Assembly: GCA_963828625.1 (NCBI GenBank) | Contig: CAWHEX010000010.1 | Coordinates: 1-64,000, forward strand | Length of the DNA: 64,000 nt | DNA from: PALSA-894 sp963828625 | GTDB lineage: Bacteria > Pseudomonadota > Alphaproteobacteria > Rhizobiales > Xanthobacteraceae | Direction: 5' to 3' | In this document: positions 10,096-17,599 of the stretch, piece by piece | Layout: every line of letters starts with the position of its first letter | Numbering within the stretch: the first letter of the stretch is position 1 | Notes under the pieces: model-generated | The model's database searches: none | Seen by the model: the letters and a program-made list of their open reading frames with translations, nothing else | What the model was told of the DNA's origin: nothing | Made by a program: the position numbers and the translations under genes

Positions 10096-10359
10096 ATGGC
10101 TTTGGATTTTCCCAATCAGAGTCGCAGTTACGACGCGACGCGTTGCGCCGTCCGGTTCTGGGGCTACGACACCGCGATGGAGTGGTCGTTCTTCGTCACC
10201 GCGGAGGCGCTCAAGCGCGTGCAGCCCTCCATGGTCGAGGACGAAGCCGGCATGCTCGGCGCGTTCGATGCTCATCGCGAGCACATCTATGTCGCCGCCG
10301 CGAAGCTCTATTCGCGCGGCCGCAAGGGCTCCTACGAGTTGGGCGCCGCGGACGTGTAA
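10096..10359 (+). CDS. DUF1488 family protein
   Basis: 87 residues from ATG 10096. The segment MALDFPNQSRSYDATRCAVR followed by FWGYDTAMEWSFFVTAEAL matches DUF1488, a small cytoplasmic alphaproteobacterial family without known function; the fit rests on the YDxxxxxVRFWGYD-type start and the EWSFFV strand. The C-terminus, IYVAAAKLYSRGRKGSYEL, is also typical. It starts 6 bp after the small membrane protein gene, so the two are probably cotranscribed. Confidence 0.78.
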   Translation: MALDFPNQSRSYDATRCAVRFWGYDTAMEWSFFVTAEALKRVQPSMVEDEAGMLGAFDAHREHIYVAAAKLYSRGRKGSYELGAADV

Positions 10360-10436
10360 CCCGCGCGCAGACAGCTCCATCTGCGGGTTTGTTAAGGATA
10401 GCAGGCGCAGGGTGCCGCCAACAACGGAGCACCCGC

Positions 10437-10640
10437 ATGGCAAACGACGCAGTCCGTACACGCTACGACGCATTCTTCGGCACGGATTTCATGCCGTTGA
10501 TCCGGCATGAGCAAACGCAGGGCGCCGAAGAGCGCGTCGCCTACGCGGCCGAATTCGCCGCCTTTCAGCTTGGGCAGATCGACAGGAAGCTCGGCCGGCT
10601 CATCGAGCTGATGGAGCGGCAGCCGAATCTCCCGGGCTGA
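10437..10640 (+). CDS. Hypothetical small protein (67 aa)
   Basis: Starts at ATG 10437, preceded by ACAACGGAGCACCCGC with a GGAG ribosome site. The 67-residue product (MANDAVRTRYDAFFGTDF ... LIELMERQPNLPG) is predicted mostly helical and charged, with no membrane segment and no motif I recognise. The upstream frame without this ATG is a shadow. A strong hairpin at 10671-10696 follows the stop, so this may be the last gene of the small-protein run. Confidence 0.5.
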   Translation: MANDAVRTRYDAFFGTDFMPLIRHEQTQGAEERVAYAAEFAAFQLGQIDRKLGRLIELMERQPNLPG

Positions 10641-10670
10641 TCCGGCTCCGACTCACAGCGCAAAAAATTG

Positions 10671-10696
10671 CGCCCGCCGGGAGGGACCGGCGGGCG
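10671..10696. terminator. Strong hairpin after the small-gene run
   Basis: Perfect 10-bp inverted repeat CGCCCGCCGG / CCGGCGGGCG with a 6-nt loop, 31 bp after the stop at 10640. A smaller GCGC-AAAAAATT-GCGC dyad sits just before it (10659-10674). No T-run follows on either strand, so it may stabilise a 3' end or work with Rho rather than act as a classical intrinsic terminator. Confidence 0.5.
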
Positions 10697-10808
10697 CAAG
10701 AGTCCAAGCCTCAGAGGGGACGAGGAGGCCTGGAGCGGAAGGCCGATGGGGGAGAAGTCGGCCTAGCCAAACTCGGAATACGGCTCCTCGGGATGAGGCG
10801 CCTGGTCG

Positions 10809-11168
10809 TCAGTAGTAGCGCGCGTGGGCCGCGTGCCCCGGCGTCGGAACGATCGACGGCGCATCGAATTCCTTCGGCGCAAGGCCGATGCGGGCGCGGC
10901 GGCGGTTGATGCGCCGCTCATGGGCGCGGCTCACCAGCATTGCGGTTGGATCGCGCCACACCGGCTCGGAGAAGGCGTCGCGAAGGTCGCCCCGGGTCAG
11001 CCCGATGTCGGCAAGCATCCGGTCGTCGAGACCCGCGAGCGTCGCCGCTGCGCGACGGTTTTTCACGAACTGGAAGGCCTGGCGCGCGCGAGCGACGACG
11101 ATCCCCGTAACGGCATTGACCATCCCGGCAAAGCTCGGGGCGACGTGGGTATCGGCATAGATCGACAT
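10809..11168 (-). CDS. DUF1127 domain protein
   Basis: Small protein of 119 residues with a DUF1127 (YjiS-like) domain in the middle: LAGLDDRMLADIGLTRGDLR at about residues 44-63 is the family signature. Short DUF1127 proteins are RNA-linked regulators affecting phosphate and carbon metabolism in Agrobacterium and Rhodobacter; longer forms like this are uncharacterised. I chose ATG 11168 (MSIYADTH) over the one at 11180 because GGAGGATGCC stands just before it. It is divergent from a LysR-type gene across an AT-rich spacer, an arrangement that suggests control by that regulator. Confidence 0.78.
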   Translation of the reverse strand: MSIYADTHVAPSFAGMVNAVTGIVVARARQAFQFVKNRRAAATLAGLDDRMLADIGLTRGDLRDAFSEPVWRDPTAMLVSRAHERRINRRRARIGLAPKEFDAPSIVPTPGHAAHARYY

Positions 11169-11285
11169 GGCATCCTCCATTCGGTTCCGTCGGGCGCAGG
11201 AGGGCCTTTGGCGCTCCGCGACCTCTCGCGGACCCGCCTGAAAAGCTCTGATTTGCCCTGACCACCGGAATATGCGCCTCCCCTA

Positions 11286-11312
11286 TTGATAAGTGAAACG
11301 AATGTTTTTAAT
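11286..11312. promoter_or_regulatory. AT-rich dyad between DUF1127 and LysR genes, candidate LysR operator
   Basis: In the 220-bp divergent spacer, 11283-11325 is sharply AT-rich against the flanks. It holds an AAAC-GAAT-GTTT dyad (296-307 of the 11-kb block, i.e. 11296-11307) inside TTGATAAGTGAAACGAATG. LysR-type regulators bind such interrupted dyads (T-N11-A class), commonly in the spacer to a divergent target. This assignment is inferred from position and base composition only. Confidence 0.4.
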
Positions 11313-11388
11313 CTAACCAATCAGTCGTGGTGATGAATTCGCCGCCCCGGATGCCATTGGGTCCGCAGCGGTTTTCCAGGAGCCTGTC

Positions 11389-12267
11389 ATGACCGCCCTG
11401 CTCGACGTCGACCAGCTACGCACTTTTATCGCCATCGCCGAGACCGGCAGCTTCACGCGCGCGGCCGACATCGTTCACAAGACGCAGTCGGCCGTGTCGA
11501 TGCAGATGAAGCGGCTGGAGGAGCGGCTCGACCGCGCGATCTTCGCGCGCGACGGACGCGCCTCGAAGCTCACCGAGGACGGCGAGCGCCTGCTCGATTA
11601 CGCGCGCCGCATCGTGAAGCTCAACGTGGAAACGATGGCGGCGTTTTCCGATGAACTCGCGGGCCACGTGCGGCTCGGCGTGCCGGACGATTACGCGGAC
11701 CGCTATCTGCCGGAGATCATGGCGCGCTTCTCGCGCGCCTATCCGGCGGTCGAACTCACGGTGATCTGCGAGGAGACGATCTGCCTGCTCGAACGCATCA
11801 AGGCGAACGAGATCGACCTTGCGATCATCACCAACTGCAACGGCGCGATGACGGCGGAAAATTTCCGTCAGGAGCGCCTGCTGTGGGCGACGTCGAACCG
11901 CCACGCGACGCACACCGAGGAGCGGCTGCCGCTCGCGCTCGGCCGGCCGACCTGCGCGTGGCGGCGCGCCGCGGTCGAATGCCTGGAGACGATCGGGCGG
12001 CCCTATCGCGTGCTCTATTCGAGCGGCAATGCGGCGGCGATCTGCGCCGCGGTGCTGTCGGGACTGGCCGTGTCGGTGTTTCCGGAGTCGGGCCTGCGGC
12101 CCGGCATGCGCGTGCTCACCGCGGCGGACGGTTTCCCCGAACTGCCGCCCTGCCGCATCGGGCTGGTGCGCAATCCGCACGAGCGCTCCTCGCTCGCGGA
12201 TGCGCTGGCCGAGCACGTCATCTCATCGCTCGATAACCTCTCGGAGGCCGCGCGCGCGGCGGAGTAG
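11389..12267 (+). CDS. LysR-type transcriptional regulator
   Basis: 292-residue LysR-family regulator. The winged HTH covers residues 5-64 (LRTFIAIAETGSFTRAADIV, then KTQSAVSMQMKRLEE). The effector-binding domain runs from about 91 (GHVRLGVPDDYADRYLPEIM) to about 285. The start MTALLDVDQL at 11389 follows CCAGGAGCCTGTC, a good ribosome site. The effector is unknown; the divergent DUF1127 gene is the likely target. The last 45 bp overlap the 3' end of the convergent YbaK gene, because the YbaK frame runs on through a repeat. Confidence 0.88.
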   Translation: MTALLDVDQLRTFIAIAETGSFTRAADIVHKTQSAVSMQMKRLEERLDRAIFARDGRASKLTEDGERLLDYARRIVKLNVETMAAFSDELAGHVRLGVPDDYADRYLPEIMARFSRAYPAVELTVICEETICLLERIKANEIDLAIITNCNGAMTAENFRQERLLWATSNRHATHTEERLPLALGRPTCAWRRAAVECLETIGRPYRVLYSSGNAAAICAAVLSGLAVSVFPESGLRPGMRVLTAADGFPELPPCRIGLVRNPHERSSLADALAEHVISSLDNLSEAARAAE

Positions 12268-12777
12268 TATTTTTCTGTCGCGGACAAACGTTTCCACTTT
12301 TCCTGGCGCCTTATAGCTCCACCCCGTGGCGTCCAGCACGCGCACGAGATCCGCGGGCGCAAGCTCGATCTGCAGTCCGCGCCGTCCGCCGTTCACGATG
12401 ATGGTTTGATGCGCGAGCGCGGCTTGCGCGACGAACACGCGCACGCGCTTCTTCTGGCCGAACGGCGAGATGCCGCCGACGTGGTAGCCGGTGATGCGTT
12501 CCGCCTCCGCGGGCGGCAACATCGCGGCATCCTTCGCGCCGGCCGCGGCGGCGAGCTTCTTCAGGGAAACTTCGGCATCGGACGGCACCAGCACGCACAC
12601 GACCGCGCCGCCCGCCTTCGCCATCAATGTCTTGAGCAGCCGCGCCGGAGGAACGCCGAGCGCTTCCGCCGCCTGCATGCCGATGCGCGCGGCGTTCGGG
12701 TCGTAGTCGTATTCATGCAGCGTGAACGCGATGCCGGCTTTCGTCAGCGCGACGGTCGCGGGCGTGCCTTTGGCCAT
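12223..12777 (-). CDS. ybaK: Cys-tRNA(Pro)/Cys-tRNA(Cys) deacylase YbaK
   Basis: YbaK/EbsC-type editing protein that hydrolyses Cys-tRNAPro made by ProRS error. Starting at ATG 12777: MAKGTPATVALTKAGIAFTL, HEYDYDPNA, GVPPARLLKTLMAK, LVPSDAEVSLKKLA and the signature HVGGISPFGQKKRVRVF near residues 95-112. The family normally ends near residue 160. Here the frame continues for about 25 residues (APGKVETFVRDRKILL and onward) encoded by a dispersed repeat at 12281-12310. The tail overlaps the convergent LysR gene by 45 bp, so it may be a read-through artefact of repeat insertion. It starts 4 bp after the stop of the MFS gene. Confidence 0.9.
   Translation of the reverse strand: MAKGTPATVALTKAGIAFTLHEYDYDPNAARIGMQAAEALGVPPARLLKTLMAKAGGAVVCVLVPSDAEVSLKKLAAAAGAKDAAMLPPAEAERITGYHVGGISPFGQKKRVRVFVAQAALAHQTIIVNGGRRGLQIELAPADLVRVLDATGWSYKAPGKVETFVRDRKILLRRARGLREVIER
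12281..12310 (-). repeat. Dispersed 3'-end repeat, copy 1 (inside ybaK tail)
   Basis: CGGACAAACGTTTCCACTTT followed by TCCTGGCGCC resembles the copies at 29064-29101 and 54538-54581 (shared CGGAC...CACTTTT(T/C)C...GC core, with a small gap). Read on the minus strand in the ybaK frame it gives APGKVETFV, matching SGKVGSGFPS from the 29-kb copy. It lies between two convergent genes. Confidence 0.55.
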
Positions 12778-12781
12778 GCCG

Positions 12782-13979
12782 TCACTCCGTCGCGATGCCG
12801 GGCCGCGGCGCGGCGCGGGCATGGAGCAGGACGGCGGCCGCGGCGACGAGATAGAGCAGCGAGCCGATCGCAAGCGGCAGCGTGTACGCGCCGCTCGCCG
12901 CATAGAGCAGGCCGAACGTCATCGGCCCGAACGCCAGGATGATCTGGTTGACGGCGGACACGGTCGACACCACCAGCGTAAAGCTCTGCTCGTCGAACTC
13001 CTGCTGCACGATCAGCGGCGGCAGCAGCGGCAGATTTCCGAGACCCAGACCGAACAGCACGCAGCCGAGAATCGCGACCGCCGGTCCGGGCGCGAACGCG
13101 AGCGCGATCACGCCGGCGGCCTGCATCAGGAAAGTGACCGCCGCCACGACGCGCCGGTTCGCCTGCCCGATATTCCACGCCACGGCGGAACGCCCCGTGA
13201 TCGCAAGCACGACGCATCCCGTCATCGCGAGGGTCGCGCCGTCGATCCCCAGCATCGGGCGCAGGTGGTTGATGAGCTGCGAATAGACGCCGACCTGCAC
13301 GAAGATCGCGATCGAGAACGCGGCCGCCAGCGAGCGGAAGCGCGGCGCGCGGATGAGATCACGCCGGCTGATCGCCGCCTTGGCCGGACCGGCGCCCGGC
13401 GCGAGGTCGCGCTTGAGGCCCACGCTGTTCAGCGCGGCCGACATCCACAGCAGGATCGACGATGGATACCGAGCCTAAAATCGCGAGCGTCCATTCCAGC
13501 CCGAGCGTGCGCCCGCCGAAGGTCAGCAGCGGCAGCAGCACGACGCCGCCGAGTGCGGTCCCGTTCAGCGCGGTGCCGAGCGCCTTCGCGCGGCCGGTGG
13601 AGAACCCCGCGCTGATGATCGCGTTGACGGTTGCGGAACTCCCGCACGCAAGGCCGCACCCGCTGAGCAGCGCGGCAAAGAACAGAAAGTACGGCAGCGG
13701 AATGGTGACCCACGCGATGAAGCCCGCGTAGATCGCGATGGCGCCCGCGATCACCGTGCCGCGCAGCCCGATCGCGCGGTGGATCTCGGGCATCGCGGCG
13801 ACGACCAGCGCGCTCACGAGAAAATGCGCGGTGATCGCCGCCGAAATCATCGCGACGGACCAGCCGCGTTCGCTTTGCAGGTAGGGCAGGATCGCGGCCG
13901 GGCCGAACAGCCCGAGGGACCAGACCAGCATCCCGACGCCGAATGCGAGCGCAATCAGGCGCGGGGGCTTTTCGGTCAT
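12782..13979 (-). CDS. MFS transporter (frameshifted)
   Basis: Twelve-helix major facilitator of about 400 residues. The N-terminal half (from ATG 13979, MTEKPPRLIALAFGVGMLVW) has helices through LGTALNGTALGGVVLLPLL. A one-base insertion near 13460 (ATC GTC G ATC CTG) then shifts frame. The C-terminal half resumes at ILLWMSAALNSVGLKRDLAP and runs to HARAAPRPGIATE. It resembles the oxalate/formate-antiporter-like MCT/NarK-type branch, but the substrate is not assignable. The stop lies 4 bp before the ybaK start, suggesting an operon. gshA is upstream on the same strand. Confidence 0.82.
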
Positions 13980-14039
13980 GGCACCGACGTTCCCCTCTCC
14001 TCGCGAGCCGCGCGAGGCGAACGCGTCAGGCGCCGCACG

Positions 14040-15410
14040 CTAGTACGCATACTCGGTGAACACGGGATCGACCGAGCCCTTCCACGACCCGTGGAATTTC
14101 TCCAGCAACTCCTCGGCCGGCGTGATGCCGCGCGCGACGAACTCCTGCAGCGGGCGCAGGTAGCGCGTCTCGTCGCGCCCGTCGTTGTCGAGCATGCGGC
14201 GGCGCTTCAGCCCGGCCTCGGCAAGGCGCAGACACTCGTGCGCCAGATTGAGCATGTCCTTGCCGCGGATCGTCGCCTTGAAGCCCGCGCTCGGCACGTC
14301 GTCGCGCAGCTTCTGCCGCTCCTCGGCGGTCCAGCTTTTGCAGAGATCCCACGCGGCATCGAGCGAGGCATCGTCATAGAGAATGCCGACCCAGAACGCC
14401 GGCAGCGCGGGCAGCCGGCGCCACGGCCCCGCATCCGAGCCGCGCATTTCGAGATAACGCTTGAGCCGCACCTCGGGAAAGATCGACGAGATGTGGTTCG
14501 CCCAGTCGGATTGCGCGGCGCGCAGGTTTCCGTGCCCGGGCAGCTTGCCGGCCAGCAGATCGCGGAACGACAGCCCGGACGTATCGATGTACTCGTCCTC
14601 GCGCTTGACGAAATACATCGGCACGTCGAGCGCGTAATCGACATAGCGCTCGAAGCCCATGCCGTCCTCGAACGCGAACGGCAGCATGCCGGCGCGTTGA
14701 TTGTCGGTGTCGCGCCACACTTCCGAGCGGTACGACAGGAGACCGTTCGGCTTTCCTTCGGTGAACGGCGAGTTCGCGAACAGCGCGGTCGCGACCGGCT
14801 GGAGCGCGAGCGAGACGCGCAGCTTCTTCACCATGTCGGCTTCGGAGGCGAAGTCGAGGTTCGTCTGCACCGTGCAGGTGCGGTACATCATGTCGAGGCC
14901 GCGCGTGCCGACCTTCGGCATGTAGGCGGTCATGATCTTGTAGCGGCTCTTCGGCATCATCGGCGTCTCGGCGAGCGTCCATTTCGGGCTCATGCCGAGG
15001 CCGAGGAAGCCGATGTCGAGCGGGCGCGCGATCTCGCGCAGCTGCGCCAGGTGCGCGGTCAGTTCGCGCGCCGTTTGATGGATCGTCTCGAGCGGCGCGC
15101 CCGACAGTTCGAACTGCCCGCCCGGCTCGAGCGAGATCGCGCCGCCGCCGGTCACGTCCGCGAGGCCGATGATGTTCGGCCCGTCCATGATCGGCTCCCA
15201 GCCGAGCAGATGCTGCATGCCGACCAGCAGCGAACGGATCGAGCGGCGGCCCTCGTAGGGCACGGGCTCGTGCGTATCGGTGGTGAACGCGAATTTCTCG
15301 TGCTCGGTGCCGATGCGCCATTGCGCCTTCGGCTTCACGCCCTCGGCGAACCACGCGACGAGTTCGTCGCGCGATTCGATCGGCGTCAGGTCAACAACGT
15401 CACGCGCCAT
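14040..15410 (-). CDS. gshA: Glutamate--cysteine ligase, plant/alphaproteobacterial type
   Basis: First enzyme of glutathione synthesis: ATP-dependent joining of L-glutamate (gamma-carboxyl) and L-cysteine. The 456-residue protein matches the plant/alphaproteobacterial class, distinct from E. coli GshA. Conserved parts are GTEHEKFAF (residues 34-42), GGGAISLEPGGQFELSGAPL, FLGLGMSPKW, MMYRTCTVQTNLDFASEADM, LFANSPFTEGKPNGLLSYRS, WRDTD and YLEMRGSDAG. The frame is intact and the length normal. The start at 15410 (MARDVVDLTPIESRDELVAW) is supported by the family N-terminus. Its leader contains or follows the hairpin array at 15555-15841. Confidence 0.95.
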   Translation of the reverse strand: MARDVVDLTPIESRDELVAWFAEGVKPKAQWRIGTEHEKFAFTTDTHEPVPYEGRRSIRSLLVGMQHLLGWEPIMDGPNIIGLADVTGGGAISLEPGGQFELSGAPLETIHQTARELTAHLAQLREIARPLDIGFLGLGMSPKWTLAETPMMPKSRYKIMTAYMPKVGTRGLDMMYRTCTVQTNLDFASEADMVKKLRVSLALQPVATALFANSPFTEGKPNGLLSYRSEVWRDTDNQRAGMLPFAFEDGMGFERYVDYALDVPMYFVKREDEYIDTSGLSFRDLLAGKLPGHGNLRAAQSDWANHISSIFPEVRLKRYLEMRGSDAGPWRRLPALPAFWVGILYDDASLDAAWDLCKSWTAEERQKLRDDVPSAGFKATIRGKDMLNLAHECLRLAEAGLKRRRMLDNDGRDETRYLRPLQEFVARGITPAEELLEKFHGSWKGSVDPVFTEYAY

Positions 15411-15554
15411 TCGGGGATTCCGGCAGAAAAGGTCGCGACCTTAAACACGGGCCGCGCGGGAGGGCAATCGCGTGCTCCGGCATGTATTTGCTCGCATGTG
15501 ATATTTCAAACACGCGCGTTCTCGCGGCGCGCAAGCGCCCGAGGCTCGCGGCCG

Positions 15555-15841
15555 CGGCGCTCCCCGTGAAGGGAGCGGAGCGCCGGCAAACGCCGGGGCG
15601 TGCGAGGCCCCGCGAGCGGCTGGCGTTGCCGCCCGGCGCACCTGCGAAGTGCGCCGCATCTCTCGTGCGAAGAGAGATGCGCGCCTCCCGGCGCTCCACC
15701 GGCGGCATTTTTCGGCTCCGGGCCGCGCTTCCTGAGATGCGCATTGGCGCGCATCCCCATACAGCGAGCACCTCGCGCAGGGGTCATAGTGCCCCCAGGG
15801 CGGGTCCCGAAGCCGCCCGAGTGCGAGTGTGTGAGACTCGC
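15555..15841. repeat. Hairpin-dense non-coding element (at least nine stem-loops)
   Basis: Nearly back-to-back perfect inverted repeats fill this GC-rich block. Stems: 15558-15564/15571-15577; 15583-15587/15592-15596; 15595-15599/15607-15611; 15616-15620/15628-15632; 15635-15641/15649-15655; 15656-15664/15672-15680; 15736-15742/15749-15755; 15764-15768/15772-15776; 15798-15803/15813-15818; 15823-15828/15836-15841. Several loops read (G/C)TGCGAA, GTGCGAG or CGTGAA. Open frames exist on both strands but are low-complexity Arg/Ala/Gly/Pro and contradict one another. I remember very similar sequence recurring in Bradyrhizobium genomes, often misannotated as short proteins. The rest of 15411-16040 holds no gene. 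Confidence 0.7.
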
Positions 15842-15910
15842 CCGCAGGGGCCGCATCCCGCTCCGCATTCAAGGCACCCCTAGAAAGCGCCCTTCATGAA
15901 CGGGATGAGG

Positions 15911-15940
15911 GTAGAGAACATAGTCCTATATCCTAGTCAA
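15911..15940 (-). promoter_or_regulatory. Promoter-like sequence facing the hairpin array
   Basis: An AT-rich patch at 15905-15985 borders the GC-rich array. On the minus strand TTGACT (15940-15935) is followed by AGGATATAGGACTATG and TTCTCT, giving a -35 match but a poor -10. Transcription from here would enter the array about 70 bases on and could continue to gshA. This is a weak call resting on base composition and one hexamer. Confidence 0.22.
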
Positions 15941-16040
15941 GGAATATTTTCGCAGCGAATTTCTTGATTTAACGAGCTCAAGCCGAGTTCGGGAGACGAC
16001 TCCCATCGAGACGACGCCAGCCTTAGCTTAAGGCTGGAGG

Positions 16041-16673
16041 CTATGGTGTGCGCTTACGTGGAAGCCATCGACGCGTCAGGAGACGGTGGAGCCACAGAAA
16101 ACACCTTTGAGTTCGGGATAAGGGTCTTTCAAGCGATTGCCGAAACTCCTCAGTCATCGTGACTGAAGCGATCTTGGCTAGGTCCTCGTTGAGGTGGCAC
16201 AGGAGTTCGTTGAAATCAGTGATCGCCTCCAGCGTCCATGTACCGTGGAAAGTTTGCAGGTCGTATCTTGCGAATTTCGCAATCGTGACTGCCATCGTGA
16301 TTGGGGGCCCTTTTTCGAAGCCTTGAAAGTTGGAATGAACCATGCGCACGCGGCTCTGGTTCGCTTTCTTAAGGCCGGCACAAATCGGCCGAACCATTTT
16401 GTGGAACGGCGCGAAGTGCGGATGTTTCGTGTAGATTTTTTTGAACAGAGCCGTTTTCAAACGAAAAGAAGTGTCCGGCACTTTCGGCATCTTGCCGGTG
16501 ACGAACCGCGGATCGTTTAGGAAATGGAGCAAGAACTCCAGGGTTTGCTCTAGACGGCCCCAATTCAGGTAGACCATGCCAAGGGCGGCAAGCATCGGCG
16601 GCGCGTAGGTAGGCCAAGTTCGGATTGCGCCAAGCTTAATTTCATAATCTTGGAGATTCAGGACGGTTTGCAT
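16041..16673 (-). CDS. Hypothetical protein with HEPN-like Rx4H motif
   Basis: 210 residues from ATG 16673 (MQTVLNLQDYEIKLGAIRTW). It is predicted all-helical: a long helix ALGMVYLNWGRLEQTLEFLL (about 30-49), a second helical block around FRLKTALFKKIY (70-81), then KKANQSRVRMVHSNF (102-116). R108-x4-H113 in RVRMVH sits where HEPN-fold proteins carry RNxxVH, but the Asn after Arg is Val here. A basic tail (LTRRWLPRKRTP) follows. Codon use is visibly more AT-rich than the neighbours, fitting an acquired gene. I do not assign function; HEPN relationship is a motif-level guess. Confidence 0.6.
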   Translation of the reverse strand: MQTVLNLQDYEIKLGAIRTWPTYAPPMLAALGMVYLNWGRLEQTLEFLLHFLNDPRFVTGKMPKVPDTSFRLKTALFKKIYTKHPHFAPFHKMVRPICAGLKKANQSRVRMVHSNFQGFEKGPPITMAVTIAKFARYDLQTFHGTWTLEAITDFNELLCHLNEDLAKIASVTMTEEFRQSLERPLSRTQRCFLWLHRLLTRRWLPRKRTP

Positions 16674-16780
16674 GGCTAAGTCCGATTCAACTCAAGACCA
16701 AGATTCAAGCGCGCTCGCGCAATCTCCTGACCCGCGCCGCCGAAGCGGCAGGAAGAACGTGGTGGTGTCTCAACCAACAG

Positions 16781-17014
16781 TCATTTTCGAAGCCACCGCG
16801 CCGCAGCAGCCTTCCTGGCAATCTCTTTTCGCTTCTTGGCTGACATGCCAGCGGCCCGCGCCTTGCCGCCCATGCGCCCGAGCGCCACGGCAGCGGCGTT
16901 CTTGCCGTCATTCGTGGTGATGTCCTCGATCTCGCCCGTGGCGATCTTGGCGATCACGACGGCGGCGCCGATAGCGTCGGCGGGCCGTCTCTCGCCTTTT
17001 GGTCCTTTTGCCAT
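16781..17014 (-). CDS. Small basic MAKGPKG-type protein (77 aa)
   Basis: 77 residues from ATG 17014, chosen over the GTG at 17020 because MAKGPKGERRPADAIGAAV is the usual family start. It has GEIEDITTNDGKNAAAVALG, GRMGGKARAAGM and the Lys/Arg/Ala-rich end KKRKEIARKAAAARW. This family is widespread in Alphaproteobacteria, often near mobile or plasmid-borne genes, and is sometimes annotated as RNA-binding or histone-H1-like. No direct function is established that I know of. It is separated by about 107 bp from the HEPN-like gene on the same strand and is divergent from the cupin gene. Confidence 0.72.
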   Translation of the reverse strand: MAKGPKGERRPADAIGAAVVIAKIATGEIEDITTNDGKNAAAVALGRMGGKARAAGMSAKKRKEIARKAAAARWLRK

Positions 17015-17086
17015 TGTCACAGGCTAATGCTTAGCGGTAAGCTTTTCAAGTTAAGCACAAAAAAGAGAACCCAAAGGAGGAGCGGC

Positions 17087-17545
17087 ATGACACCGTGCGG
17101 CAACAAGCTCGCGCTCGTAACAGGCCTCGCATTGATTCTCTGTGCGGTAGGCCCACCAGCCTCCGCTGAGAGCAGCGGCGGGCCCATCGTAAAGCTTCCG
17201 CAAGAAATCGTGTTCAAAGGCGGCGATGGCCCGCCCCAGACCGTGATCATATACGGCGACCCGACCAAGCCTGGTTTGTTTGTTACCCGGATACGGTTTT
17301 CTCCGGGATGGAAGGACCCGCCACATTGGCATCCTGACCCGGAGCGGACGGTTGTCGTTTTATCGGGAACCTTCTACGTCGGTCCGGGCGAGAAGTGGGA
17401 CGAAAGCAAACTCAAGGCCTATCCCACCGGAACGTTCTATTCCGAGCCGCACAAAGCCCCGCACTTTACGTGGGCTAAGGACGGCGAAGTGATTATTCAA
17501 CTCACTGGCGTTGGGCCGACCGGAAAGACGGCCATTCCGCAATAG
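17087..17545 (+). CDS. Exported cupin-domain protein
   Basis: 152-residue protein with a signal peptide (MTPCGNKLALVTGLALILCA ... PPASAE) and a single cupin barrel. DPPHWHPDPERTVVVLSGTF supplies the H-x-H-x(3-4)-E metal-binding motif 1, and HKAPHFTWAKDGEVIIQLTG supplies the motif 2 histidine. The fold resembles the DUF4437/ChrR-like exported cupins of proteobacteria; substrate unknown. ATG 17087 is preceded by AAAGGAGG, a strong ribosome site, so the upstream in-frame ATG at 17027 is rejected. Confidence 0.8.
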   Translation: MTPCGNKLALVTGLALILCAVGPPASAESSGGPIVKLPQEIVFKGGDGPPQTVIIYGDPTKPGLFVTRIRFSPGWKDPPHWHPDPERTVVVLSGTFYVGPGEKWDESKLKAYPTGTFYSEPHKAPHFTWAKDGEVIIQLTGVGPTGKTAIPQ

Positions 17546-17583
17546 AAAAAACTTGGCGAGGCTGCCCGCGCGGGCGCCTCGCC
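17546..17583 (-). terminator. Intrinsic terminator on the minus strand
   Basis: GGCGAGG (17555-17561) pairs with CCTCGCC (17577-17583), and inside it GCCCG/CGGGC forms a continuous long stem. On the minus strand the hairpin is followed by AAG and six T (complement of 17546-17551). It therefore ends leftward transcripts from the GreA-family gene, just before the end of the convergent cupin gene. Confidence 0.72.
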
Positions 17584-17599
17584 ACAACTGCGCCTGCGG

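Noticed and set aside
15400..15899. Several 100-140 codon frames on both strands over the hairpin array
   Set aside because: They contradict each other, are low-complexity, and follow from the GC-rich repeats; the block is better read as structured non-coding DNA.
16672..16920. 82-codon plus-strand frame between the HEPN-like and MAKGPKG genes
   Set aside because: It mostly overlaps the antisense of the MAKGPKG gene, which has a recognisable family match and a good start; no ribosome site precedes the plus frame.
15995..17090. Genomic island with attachment sites
   Set aside because: The patch is more AT-rich than its flanks, but I found no integrase, tRNA or direct repeats at its borders.
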